From Gemmatimonadota bacterium (GTDB lineage Bacteria > Gemmatimonadota > Gemmatimonadetes > Gemmatimonadales > GWC2-71-9): DNA of 7,617 nt. Under the pieces are notes generated by a model. It did no database searches and was not told where the DNA came from. It saw nothing but the letters and a program-made list of their open reading frames with translations. The DNA lies in the NCBI GenBank assembly GCA_029884275.1, contig JAOUIC010000070.1, positions 1 through 7,617 of the forward strand, written 5' to 3'. This document shows positions 1 to 7,036 of the stretch, piece after piece. A program made the position numbers and the translations under genes. How positions within the stretch are numbered: position 1 is the stretch's first letter; each line of letters begins with the position of its first letter.

Positions 1-1
1 G

Positions 2-565
2 CTCGCGGATTGCCTCGCCGGCGAGCGGCGCTTCGGCATCACCCGCGCCTCCCATCCCATCCCCGGCTCGCTCGGCACCGTCGCCGCCATCCAGGTCGTC
101 CAGCCCCTCCCCGACGGACGTTCCAACATCGTGGTGGCGGGTAGCGAGCGATTCCTCGTCTCCGCGCTCACCGCCACCGACTCTCCCTATCTGGTCGCGG
201 CCGTCGACCCCATCACCGATCTCGCCGGGTCGGCGCCGACCGATCAGGCGACGCGAGAGCTTCGCGGCACCATCACCATGCTCAGGGACGCCCTGGCGGT
301 GATGCGCGACGAGCCGGTGGCCCCAGCGGATCTGCCGGAGTCGGCTGAGGCGCTCTCGTTCGTCGCCGCGGCGCTGAGCGAGACCAGCGTCGACGCCCGC
401 GAACAGCTGCTCGCCTTGCGCTCGACCCGCGAGCGGGTGGAGCTTCTGAGTGATGTGCTGCGCTCCCAGGCCCGGACGGCGAGGGGGCGCGCCGCCATTC
501 ACCTCCGCGCCCGGTCCAACGGCCACGGCCATGACGACGAGTCCGACCCCGGCCCTGACAGCTGA
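2..565 (+). CDS. LON substrate-binding-domain protein, 5'-truncated by the window edge
   Basis: An open frame runs from the left edge to TGA at 563-565 (187 visible residues). A GTG at 131 could be read as a start, but the frame upstream is open and reads as conserved LON-domain sequence: RRFGIT, then PGSLGTVAAIQVVQPLPDGR, then NIVVAGSERFLV. The gene therefore begins outside the window. This matches the N-terminal domain of Lon protease and the stand-alone COG2802-type proteins. The protein stops soon after a helical second half and a charged tail (GHGHDDESDPGPDS), so no AAA+ ATPase or protease domain follows; it is a lone LON domain, not Lon itself. The biochemical role of such proteins is poorly defined; binding of unfolded or peptide substrates is an inference from Lon. 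Its end overlaps the glcD start by 35 nt in another frame, which suggests co-transcription. Confidence 0.85.
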   Translation, partial: LADCLAGERRFGITRASHPIPGSLGTVAAIQVVQPLPDGRSNIVVAGSERFLVSALTATDSPYLVAAVDPITDLAGSAPTDQATRELRGTITMLRDALAVMRDEPVAPADLPESAEALSFVAAALSETSVDAREQLLALRSTRERVELLSDVLRSQARTARGRAAIHLRARSNGHGHDDESDPGPDS

Positions 566-1970
566 TCTCCTCGGGGCGCTGAGCCGCCTCGTGGGTTCCC
601 GGTGGGTCCGGCACCGTCCCGCAGAGCTGGCCACCTACGCCGCCGACGGCCTTCCCACCCACGAATCCCGACCTGGGCTGGTCGTGCTGCCGGGCTCCAG
701 GAGCGAAGTGGCCGCGGTGCTCTCCCTGCTGGCCGAGCGTCACGTGCCATTCGTCCCGCGTGGAGCCGGCACCGGCCTCTCCGGTGGCGCGTTGGCCGGC
801 GGCGACGCGGTGCTGCTCACCCTCACCAGGCTGAATCGCATCCTCAGGATCGACCCCGCCAGCCGCCGCGCGGTGGTGGAGCCGGGGGTGATCAACGCCC
901 ACCTGAGCCAGGCCGTGGCGCGGTTCGGCCTGCAGTACGTGCCCGATCCCTCGAGCCAGACCGCCTGTACCATCGGCGGCAACGTCGCCGAGAACGCCGG
1001 CGGCCCGCACTGCCTCAAGTACGGGGTCACCACCAATCACATCACCGCGCTGGAGGTAATTCTCCCCGACGGTTCGACCGCCACGCTCGGGTCCCCCCAG
1101 GGCGAGCCCTGGGGCCCGGATCTGGTGGGGCTCTTCCTCGGCAGCGAGGGCATGTTCGGCGTGGCGGTGGAGATCACCGTCCGGCTGGAGCCGACTCCCC
1201 GCGACATCCGTACCCTGTTCGCCGAGTTCACCCAACTCCGGGCGGCGAGTTCCGCGGTCTCGGCCATCATCGCCAGCGGGATCGTCCCCGCGGCGCTGGA
1301 GATGATGGACCAGTCGTGTCTCGAGGCGGTGGAGGCCTCGATCTACGCCACCGGCGCCCGGACCGACGCCGCCGCGGTCCTCCTCGTGGAACTTGACGGC
1401 GCCCCCGAAGCCGTCGCCGCGGAAGCGGCAGTCGTCGAGCCTCTGCTCCGCGCCAACGGAGCCCGGAGCGTCACCGTGGCCACCAGCGAGCCGGACCGGG
1501 CCCGGCTCTGGCTCGGCCGCAAGAAGGCCTTCGGGGCGCTTGGCCGCCTGGCTCCGGACCTGGCCGTCCAGGACGCGGTCGTGCCGCGCTCCGCCCTGCC
1601 CGACCTGCTGGATCAGATCGCCGCGGTCCGCGACCGGCTGGGGATCCGCATCAGCAACGTGTTCCATGCCGGCGATGGAAACCTCCACCCCTGCATCAGC
1701 TTCGACCGGCGCGATCCCAGGCAGGCGGCCGCCGTGGTGACCGCGAACCGGGAGATCATGGAGGCCTGCCTGGCCGCCGGCGGCAGCATCACCGGCGAGC
1801 ATGGTGTCGGCAGCGACAAGCGCGAGTACATGCCGCGGGCCTTCCAGCCCGCAGCGCTCGACCTGATGTGTGAGGTGCGCCGCGTTTTCGACCCCGACGG
1901 CCGCGCCAACCCCGGAAAGGTCTTTCCCGCCAACGTCTGCCGCGAGTGGCGACGGGGAGACCGCCAGTGA
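531..1970 (+). CDS. glcD: Glycolate oxidase/dehydrogenase FAD subunit GlcD
   Basis: Flavoprotein subunit that oxidises glycolate (or a similar 2-hydroxyacid such as D-lactate) to the 2-oxoacid. It is 479 aa from ATG 531, close to E. coli GlcD (about 499). The PCMH-type FAD-binding domain shows PRGAGTGLSGG at residues 76-86 and a CTIGGNVAENAGGPHC stretch at 146-161 followed by LKYGVT. The C-terminal FAD-oxidase domain carries HAGDGNLHP at 379-387 and GGSITGEHG ending at 425, with the GEHG segment typical of the GlcD/D-lactate dehydrogenase family; the end reads FDPDGRANPGKVFP. I chose ATG 531 because it gives a family-like N-terminus with a short lead before the HRPAELATYAADGL segment. An in-frame ATG at 450 would add 27 low-complexity residues inside the upstream gene. 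No clear Shine-Dalgarno precedes 531, so translation may be coupled to the LON gene. The adjacent glcE and glcF favour glycolate over lactate as substrate, but the sequence does not prove the substrate. Confidence 0.93.
   Translation: MTTSPTPALTADLLGALSRLVGSRWVRHRPAELATYAADGLPTHESRPGLVVLPGSRSEVAAVLSLLAERHVPFVPRGAGTGLSGGALAGGDAVLLTLTRLNRILRIDPASRRAVVEPGVINAHLSQAVARFGLQYVPDPSSQTACTIGGNVAENAGGPHCLKYGVTTNHITALEVILPDGSTATLGSPQGEPWGPDLVGLFLGSEGMFGVAVEITVRLEPTPRDIRTLFAEFTQLRAASSAVSAIIASGIVPAALEMMDQSCLEAVEASIYATGARTDAAAVLLVELDGAPEAVAAEAAVVEPLLRANGARSVTVATSEPDRARLWLGRKKAFGALGRLAPDLAVQDAVVPRSALPDLLDQIAAVRDRLGIRISNVFHAGDGNLHPCISFDRRDPRQAAAVVTANREIMEACLAAGGSITGEHGVGSDKREYMPRAFQPAALDLMCEVRRVFDPDGRANPGKVFPANVCREWRRGDRQ
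1954..1960 (+). promoter_or_regulatory. Ribosome binding site deciding the glcE start
   Basis: GGGGAGA lies 6 nt before GTG 1967, inside the end of glcD. It supports GTG 1967, whose GTGA overlaps the glcD stop, over the upstream in-frame GTG at 1946. Confidence 0.7.
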
Positions 1971-3166
1971 AGGCGGGGGTGGCTGCCGCGCTCGCCGGCG
2001 CGCTGGGCCCCGCCCTTCTGGACGGCGAAGCGGTCGCGCCCCGCAGCGTCGAGGAAATGGCTGGTGCGGCCGCCCTCGCCACCGAGCAGGGATGGCAGTG
2101 GAAGCTCTCCGGCCGCGGCACGTGGGTCACGGACGACCCTCCGGCGGACCTGGAGCTGAGCACCCGCCGCCTGACCCGCGTCCTGTCCATCGCCCCGGCA
2201 GACCTGGTGGCTACGGTCGAGAGCGGCGTCACCATCGCCGAACTCGGCGCGGCACTCCGCCCTCACCGGCTCTGGTGGCCGGTGGATCCGCCTGGCCGAG
2301 GCGAGCGCACGGTCGGCTCCGTCGTTGCCACCGCGACCGCGGGCCCGCTGCGCCACGGCTACGGCCCGGTGCGGGATCAGTTCCTCGGCTGCACCGTGGT
2401 GGTGCCTGATGGCCGCGTCGTCGAAACCGGCGGGCGGGTCGTCAAGAACGTCGCCGGGTTCGACCTGCCCAAGCTGCACGCCGGAGGGTTCGGCGCGTTC
2501 GGGGTCATTGCCCGCCTTCACCTCCGGCTCCGCGCAGTGCCGGAGAGTGACACCACGCTGCTGGCGGAGGGTGACCGGCCGCGGCTGCTGGCCGCAGCCG
2601 ACGCAGCCCGCGACTCGGGAGTCGGGCTGTGCGCGCTCGAGCTGCTCTCCCCGGCCGCCGCCGGAACCAGCGAGTGGTGCCTGGCCGCTCGACTCGCCGG
2701 CACCAGGACCGGCACCGAGGGGGAGGCGGCCCGCCTCCGGGTGGCGACCGGCATCGCGTGGCACACGCTGGGACACGACCACGCGATGAGCTTCAGGGAC
2801 ATCCTCGCCACGACCGCCGAGTCGGGAAGCAGCACGTTTCGGCTCGGATGCCTCACCGGCGACATCGCCACCACTCTGGGGCTGCTGGAGGCCACCGCCG
2901 GCGCGGGCGCCACTTTCGCCGGGATGGGCACCGGACAGCTGCGCTGGAGCGGGGATGTCGCGCCCGCGCAGCTCATCGCGCTCCGGCGGGAGCTGGCGGC
3001 CCGGGAGGTGCCGCTCACGATCGAGCGGGCACCCTGGGCGCTTCTCCGGGCGGCAGGGCACTTCGGGTCGCTCCGCAACGGAGTCGGGCCGATCCTCGCG
3101 AGGCTGCGCTCGTTGTTCGACCCCGCCGGCTCGATCGTTGTCGCCCTCGAGGGTAACCATGGGTGA
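1967..3166 (+). CDS. glcE: Glycolate oxidase FAD-binding subunit GlcE
   Basis: Second FAD-binding subunit of the glycolate oxidase complex, 399 aa from GTG 1967. The PCMH-like fold is seen in SGRGTWV (48-54), TVESGVTIAEL (83-93), RHGYGPVRDQFLG (129-141) and the GlcE hallmark GGRVVKNVAGFDLPKL (155-170), which parallels GGEVMKNVAGYDLSRL in E. coli GlcE. The C-terminal part is looser and ends LFDPAGSIVVAL where E. coli GlcE has a DPCGVFNPGR-type ending. It is about 50 residues longer than the E. coli protein (about 350). The start overlaps the glcD stop as GTGA, and the tail overlaps the glcF start by 8 nt, so the three subunits are probably translationally coupled. Assignment rests on both the motifs and the glcD-E-F order. 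Confidence 0.9.
   Translation: MKAGVAAALAGALGPALLDGEAVAPRSVEEMAGAAALATEQGWQWKLSGRGTWVTDDPPADLELSTRRLTRVLSIAPADLVATVESGVTIAELGAALRPHRLWWPVDPPGRGERTVGSVVATATAGPLRHGYGPVRDQFLGCTVVVPDGRVVETGGRVVKNVAGFDLPKLHAGGFGAFGVIARLHLRLRAVPESDTTLLAEGDRPRLLAAADAARDSGVGLCALELLSPAAAGTSEWCLAARLAGTRTGTEGEAARLRVATGIAWHTLGHDHAMSFRDILATTAESGSSTFRLGCLTGDIATTLGLLEATAGAGATFAGMGTGQLRWSGDVAPAQLIALRRELAAREVPLTIERAPWALLRAAGHFGSLRNGVGPILARLRSLFDPAGSIVVALEGNHG
3149..3153 (+). promoter_or_regulatory. Ribosome binding site for glcF
   Basis: GAGGG lies 5 nt before ATG 3159, inside the 3' end of glcE. It fixes the glcF start, since the first ferredoxin Cys follows nine residues later. Confidence 0.65.
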
Positions 3167-4379
3167 TTTCACCTCCCTCGACCCCTGCGTCCATTGCGGC
3201 TTCTGCCTGCCGGCCTGTCCCACCTACCTCGCCACCCGCGACGAAGCCGACAGCCCGCGAGGCCGCATCGTGCTGATGCGGGCCCTCGAGCGGGGCGACC
3301 TGTCGGCCGACGACCCGGCGCTCCGCCAGCACCTGGACGCCTGTCTCGGCTGCCGCGGCTGCGAACCCGCCTGCCCCTCCGGCGTCGGCTACGGCCGCGG
3401 GCTGGAGGAGGCGAGACGGCGGATCGCGGCGAGCGTGGGGTTGCGCCCGCTTGCCCGCCTGACACTGGGGGTCTTCGGCAGATCCGTCGCTTGGCGAACT
3501 GCATTCGGTGCCGGCCGCTGGATTCGCGACCTCGGCCTCGCGAAACTGCTCGCCGGGTCCGGTCGGGCCCGGTTAGGGTTCGGGATGCTGGCGGCGACGG
3601 CGCCGGGGCGCGTACGCCAGCCCACCCTCGCGCCCGAGGCGGGCACCGGGCCGACGGTCGCGCTGTTTCGCGGTTGTGTGATGGACACGCTGTTCGGGCA
3701 TGTGCATGATGCGACGCGACGCACCCTTGCCGTCAACGGCTACCGGGTCATCGAGGTGCCGGGCCAGGGCTGCTGCGGCGCGCTGCACGACCACGCCGGC
3801 GATCAGGAGGGCGCCGCCCGGCTGGGGCGGGCGAATCTCGCGGCAATCGGCGAGACCACGGACTTCATCGTGGTCAACAGCGCCGGCTGCGGCGCGCTGC
3901 TCAAGGACTACGGCCACCTGCTCGGGACCGAAGCCGCGCGGCGCTTCGCCGGACGCGTGCGGGACGTGACCGAATTGCTGGCCGACCGGGGACCAGTCAC
4001 CGGCGGCTCCCTCCCCCTCGACGTGGCCTATGACGCACCGTGCCATCTGCAGCATGCTCAGCAGGTCCAGCGTCAGCCACTGGCGGTGCTGGGGGCCATT
4101 CCCGGGCTCCGGGTTCACCAGCTCCCCGGGTCGGATCGCTGCTGTGGGAGCGCCGGCATCTACTCGCTGGTCGAGCCGGCGATGTCCCGGATGGTGCTCG
4201 ACGACAAGATCGAGGCGATCCGGAGCCTGACGCCCCGGCCCGACTTCATCGCCACGGGAAACCCCGGCTGCCTGATGCAGATCGGCGCCGGATTGATGGC
4301 CGCCGGGCTGGCGACCCGAGTGGCCCACCCGGTTGAACTGCTCGACTGGTCCTACGCCGCTGGCGGTCGGTACCGGTAG
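3159..4379 (+). CDS. glcF: Glycolate oxidase iron-sulfur subunit GlcF
   Basis: Iron-sulfur electron-transfer subunit that would carry electrons from the flavin subunits toward the membrane quinone pool. It is 406 aa, essentially the length of E. coli GlcF (407). Two ferredoxin-type 4Fe-4S motifs are complete: C10, C13, C16, C20 in CVHCGFCLPACP, and C62, C65, C68, C72 in CLGCRGCEPACP. Two CCG (heterodisulfide-reductase-like) domains follow: FRGCVMDTLFG (170-180) with CCG at 205-207, and DAPCHLQHAQ (292-301) with CCG at 328-330, plus the late conserved GNPGC at 367-371. No membrane helix is evident, so attachment is probably peripheral. The open frame extends upstream to 2955, but that part lies within glcE and lacks family similarity; ATG 3159 has a good ribosome site and the expected N-terminus. 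Confidence 0.94.
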   Translation: MGDFTSLDPCVHCGFCLPACPTYLATRDEADSPRGRIVLMRALERGDLSADDPALRQHLDACLGCRGCEPACPSGVGYGRGLEEARRRIAASVGLRPLARLTLGVFGRSVAWRTAFGAGRWIRDLGLAKLLAGSGRARLGFGMLAATAPGRVRQPTLAPEAGTGPTVALFRGCVMDTLFGHVHDATRRTLAVNGYRVIEVPGQGCCGALHDHAGDQEGAARLGRANLAAIGETTDFIVVNSAGCGALLKDYGHLLGTEAARRFAGRVRDVTELLADRGPVTGGSLPLDVAYDAPCHLQHAQQVQRQPLAVLGAIPGLRVHQLPGSDRCCGSAGIYSLVEPAMSRMVLDDKIEAIRSLTPRPDFIATGNPGCLMQIGAGLMAAGLATRVAHPVELLDWSYAAGGRYR

Positions 4380-4396
4380 CCGCTTACGCTTCGCGC

Positions 4397-5059
4397 ATGC
4401 AGCGTGCGATTCTCTTCGATTTCAACGGCGTCATCGTGGACGACGAGCCCCAGCACTGCGAAGCCCTGATCGCCACCCTCGCGACCTACGGCTACACCCT
4501 CGATCGCGAAGGGTATTACCGTGACTACCTCGGCTTCGACGACCGGGAGTGCTTCCGGTTCGCGTTCACCCGGATGGGACGCCAGGCGGAGCCGTCAGTC
4601 GTGGCTGAGGCCATCGAGCGGAAGGCGGTGCTGTACGACCGGGCCATCCATGCCTCGCTGTCGCTGGTACCCGGTTCGGCCGGGTTCATCCGCCGCGCCG
4701 CCAGCCTGGGCTACCGGCTGGCAGTGGTGAGCGGCGCCCTTCGGAGGGAGATTGACCTGGTGCTGACCCTGTCCGGCCTCCACGGATTCTTCGAGGTGAT
4801 CGTCGCCGCCGAGGATGTGGCGAACTGCAAGCCGGACCCCGAGGGCTACGAGAAGGCGCGGATGGCGCTGGACGTCGCCCCGGTCCGATGCATGGTGATC
4901 GAGGACTCGCTGCCCGGCCTGGAGGCCGCGCGTCGCGCCGGGCTCCGCTGTGCCATGGTCGCGACCTCGCACCCGGCCGCGTCGCTGGCCGCGGCGGACC
5001 TGGTCTGGCCGACCCTCGAGGGACGGAGCCCGGCGGAACTTCCATGGGGAGCCGAGTGA
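4397..5059 (+). CDS. HAD-family hydrolase, beta-phosphoglucomutase/phosphoglycolate phosphatase-like, with D-to-N in motif I
   Basis: Haloacid dehalogenase-superfamily protein of 220 aa with a helical cap domain inserted after motif I (about 16-85). Motif I reads FDFNGVIVDDEP: Asp8 is the expected nucleophile, but position 10, normally the acid/base Asp of DxD, is Asn (codon AAC). Motif II is VVSGA (Ser112), motif III is CKPDP (Lys145) and motif IV is VIEDSLPGLEAA (Glu169, Asp170). Asp8, Lys145, Glu169 and Asp170 have the same numbering as in lactococcal beta-phosphoglucomutase, and the length is almost the same, so the fold is secure. Substrate is not determined. Its place 17 nt after glcF invites a phosphoglycolate phosphatase role, feeding glycolate to GlcDEF, but sugar-phosphate phosphatase, mutase-like or reduced-activity roles are equally open given Asn10. 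No clear ribosome site precedes ATG 4397. Confidence 0.85.
   Translation: MQRAILFDFNGVIVDDEPQHCEALIATLATYGYTLDREGYYRDYLGFDDRECFRFAFTRMGRQAEPSVVAEAIERKAVLYDRAIHASLSLVPGSAGFIRRAASLGYRLAVVSGALRREIDLVLTLSGLHGFFEVIVAAEDVANCKPDPEGYEKARMALDVAPVRCMVIEDSLPGLEAARRAGLRCAMVATSHPAASLAAADLVWPTLEGRSPAELPWGAE
5046..5051 (+). promoter_or_regulatory. Ribosome binding site for the ygfZ-like gene
   Basis: GGGGAG lies 7 nt before ATG 5059, within the last codons of the HAD gene. It favours ATG 5059 over the in-frame ATGs at 5044 (which overlaps the site) and 5068 (16 nt away). Confidence 0.6.
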
Positions 5060-6042
5060 TGCGGCGCATGGCGATCGATCAGGCGGCCTTCGGCGCGCTG
5101 CAGCGGAGTGCCGTCGTCGCCCGCACGCCTGTGGCGGTCTACGTGTTCCGGGGCCCCGGCACGGTCCAGTGCCTGCAGGGGATCTTCACCAACGACCTGG
5201 TGAAGCCGGGCGAGCACGCCCTGGTCTACGGTGCATTCCTGACACCCAAGGGGATGATCGTCGCGGATGGCTGGCTGCTGCGGCTGCACGACCGGGTGAT
5301 CCTCGTGACCCATCCGGCGGCACGCGATCAGCTGGATCTCATCTTCCAGCGATCCCTGCCGCCCCGCCTCGTCCGCATCGACCCGGAACCAGCCGAGATC
5401 GGCGCGCTGTGGGTGCTTGGGAGCCGAGCGGCCGAGTTGTCGGCCGGGATCGGGCTTGCGGTGCCGGAGCGGCCGGGGACCGTCACACTGCTCGGCCCGG
5501 GGCCGGGCGCACCCGTCGCCGCCCGGCCGGCTCCCGGGGCGCCGTTCGGCATGCTCTTCCTCGGCGGTAGTTCCGCGCTCGATCCCATTGCCGGGGCGCT
5601 CAGCGGGGCGGGCGCGCGGGAGGGCGGCGATGCCGAGTTCGCCGCCGCCCACATCCTCGCCGGATGGCCGCGGCTGGAGGCGGAAATCGGCGAGCGCACC
5701 CTGCCGCAGGAAGTGCGCTTCGAGGAGATCGGCGGACTCAGCTACACCAAGGGCTGCTACACCGGCCAGGAAACGGTGGCACGGCTCCATTTCCGCGGGC
5801 ACACGAACCGGGACCTGAGAGGGCTCTTGTGGGACGGCTCTCCCACGCTGGACGGTGACCTCGTCGCGGCGGCCGACGGCCGGGAGGTGGGTGTGGTCAC
5901 GTCGGTGCTGGACCTTCCGGCCGCGAGCGTCGGGCTGGCCCTGATCCGGCGAGAGGTGCCTGAAGGGGGCATGGTGACCGCCGGCGGCAGGGCCGCCCGG
6001 ACCGTCCACCTGCCGTTTCAGCTCGATCTCGTGCCGCGATGA
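5059..6042 (+). CDS. ygfZ: YgfZ/CAF17-type folate-binding protein (GcvT-like), Fe-S enzyme maintenance
   Basis: Member of the YgfZ/CAF17 branch of the GcvT fold (COG0354), which binds tetrahydrofolate and supports synthesis or repair of Fe-S clusters in certain enzymes. It is 327 aa, against 326 in E. coli YgfZ. The diagnostic KGCYTGQE sits at 231-238, with the usual continuation ETVARLHFRGHTNRDLRGL. N-terminal family segments are also present: LQGIFTNDLV (39-48), then GAFLTPKGMIVAD (58-70). The signature Cys233 is retained, so the protein should be functional. The start ATG overlaps the HAD stop as TGATG, and the stop overlaps the next start as ATGA. Its presence behind glcF, a subunit with two 4Fe-4S clusters, is consistent with a supporting role for that enzyme, but YgfZ proteins act generally and the link is an inference. 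A glycine-cleavage T protein is unlikely because of the signature and the shorter length. Confidence 0.9.
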   Translation: MRRMAIDQAAFGALQRSAVVARTPVAVYVFRGPGTVQCLQGIFTNDLVKPGEHALVYGAFLTPKGMIVADGWLLRLHDRVILVTHPAARDQLDLIFQRSLPPRLVRIDPEPAEIGALWVLGSRAAELSAGIGLAVPERPGTVTLLGPGPGAPVAARPAPGAPFGMLFLGGSSALDPIAGALSGAGAREGGDAEFAAAHILAGWPRLEAEIGERTLPQEVRFEEIGGLSYTKGCYTGQETVARLHFRGHTNRDLRGLLWDGSPTLDGDLVAAADGREVGVVTSVLDLPAASVGLALIRREVPEGGMVTAGGRAARTVHLPFQLDLVPR

Positions 6043-7022
6043 TCTTCGTCACCGGTGGCACCGGGCTGGTCGGCCGCCACGTGGTTCAGGAGCTGGTGGG
6101 GCGCGGCGACCGGGTCACCGCGCTGGTCCGCTCCGACCAGGGGGCGGCGTTGGTCAGGCGGCTTGGCGCCGAGCCGTTCCGCGGGACGGTTGAGCGGATC
6201 GAGACCTGGGCCGGCCTCACCGCATGCCGCGCCATCATTCACGCCGCGGCCGTCATCGATGCTCCGGGTGGCTGGGGGGTCTACCAGAATCCCAACGTCG
6301 AGGGAACCCGCCTGGGCGCGTCGCGCGCCCGCGAACTCGGGGTGCGGTTCGTTCACATCTCATCGATCGCAGTCTATGGCGATGGTGTAGGGGACTGCCC
6401 GGCCGGCACGGTCACCGAGGCCGCTCCACTCGGCCCGCGTGATGCCGGCCCCCGATACGGCCGCTCGAAGCGCCTGGCCGAGGACGCCGTCAGGGCCGAG
6501 ATGGGCCGCGGACTGGCCGCGATCATCCTGCGACCTTGCGTCATTTATGGCGAAGGCGACCGGCTGTTTCTCCCCAGCGTGATCCGGCATGCGCGGAGGG
6601 GCTACATGCCGCTCGTCGGGAGCGGGCGCCTCCCGCTGGCCATGGTGCACGCGCGCAGCGTCGCGGAAGTCGCGGTCGCGGCCCTCGAGTCGCCGGCGGC
6701 CCCCGGCCGTACCTATCATGTCACCGAGGATGATGAGCTGTCGGGCGAGGGGTTCGTCGCCGCATTCGCCGAGGGGCTGGGCCTCCCGATCAAGGTGGTC
6801 CGGGTCTCCGAACCGGTGGCGCTCATGGCGGCGAAGGCCGCCGACCTGTTCCGGGCCATGACGGGAGGCGGCTCGCCGGGCTACCGGGCCGCCGTTCGCT
6901 TCCTGAAAGGCGGGAATCCCTACAGTTCGGCGGCCGTCAGGCGGGAACTGGGCTGGCGGGCGAGCGTGAGGCACCGCGAGGCGCTGCCCGCCGCGATCCG
7001 CGCGATCGCCAGCCATCGTTGA
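6039..7022 (+). CDS. Extended SDR: NAD(P)-dependent epimerase/dehydratase-family protein
   Basis: Rossmann-fold extended short-chain dehydrogenase of 327 aa. The nucleotide-binding loop is TGGTGLVGRH (5-14, GxxGxxG). AIIHAAAVID (65-74) is the conserved Ala-rich strand, HISSIAVYG (106-114) holds the catalytic Ser, and YGRSK (140-144) is the YxxxK active site, followed by ILRPCVIYGEGD (163-174). A complete S-Y-K set implies an active oxidoreductase, epimerase or dehydratase. The second strand ends TALVRS (27-32) with Arg31 and no acidic residue, which hints at NADP(H) over NAD(H). The C-terminal half, which defines substrate, is not distinctive; nucleotide-sugar epimerase, 3-beta-hydroxysteroid-dehydrogenase-like and dihydroflavonol-reductase-like members all look similar here. 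The ATG overlaps the ygfZ stop as ATGA with no good ribosome site of its own, so translation is probably coupled. It is the last gene before the terminator. Confidence 0.88.
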   Translation: MIFVTGGTGLVGRHVVQELVGRGDRVTALVRSDQGAALVRRLGAEPFRGTVERIETWAGLTACRAIIHAAAVIDAPGGWGVYQNPNVEGTRLGASRARELGVRFVHISSIAVYGDGVGDCPAGTVTEAAPLGPRDAGPRYGRSKRLAEDAVRAEMGRGLAAIILRPCVIYGEGDRLFLPSVIRHARRGYMPLVGSGRLPLAMVHARSVAEVAVAALESPAAPGRTYHVTEDDELSGEGFVAAFAEGLGLPIKVVRVSEPVALMAAKAADLFRAMTGGGSPGYRAAVRFLKGGNPYSSAAVRRELGWRASVRHREALPAAIRAIASHR

Positions 7023-7036
7023 CCCAACCTGACAAC

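Noticed and set aside
450..530. 27-codon upstream extension of glcD from ATG 450
   Set aside because: Low-complexity residues (MMCCAPRPGRRGG) wholly inside the LON gene; the family N-terminus fits ATG 531.
282..1802. Long minus-strand open frame (506 codons) opposite the LON gene and glcD
   Set aside because: Antisense shadow of a GC-rich gene: composition is Gly/Arg/Ala/His-rich with no domain motif, while the plus strand encodes clear LON and GlcD sequence.
2955..3158. 68-codon upstream extension of glcF
   Set aside because: Arg/Ser-rich translation of glcE in another frame; the ferredoxin motif and ribosome site place the start at 3159.
1613..3223. Long minus-strand open frame (536 codons) opposite glcD/glcE
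   Set aside because: Low-complexity antisense translation with no family motif; plus-strand glcE is well supported by motifs and ribosome site.
4888..5058. 57-codon upstream extension of the ygfZ-like gene
   Set aside because: It lies inside the HAD gene and gives Gly/Arg-rich sequence without family similarity; ATG 5059 has a ribosome site and TGATG coupling.
4846..6009. Minus-strand open frame (387 codons) opposite the HAD gene and ygfZ
   Set aside because: Antisense shadow; no recognisable domain, and the opposite strand has the intact YgfZ signature.
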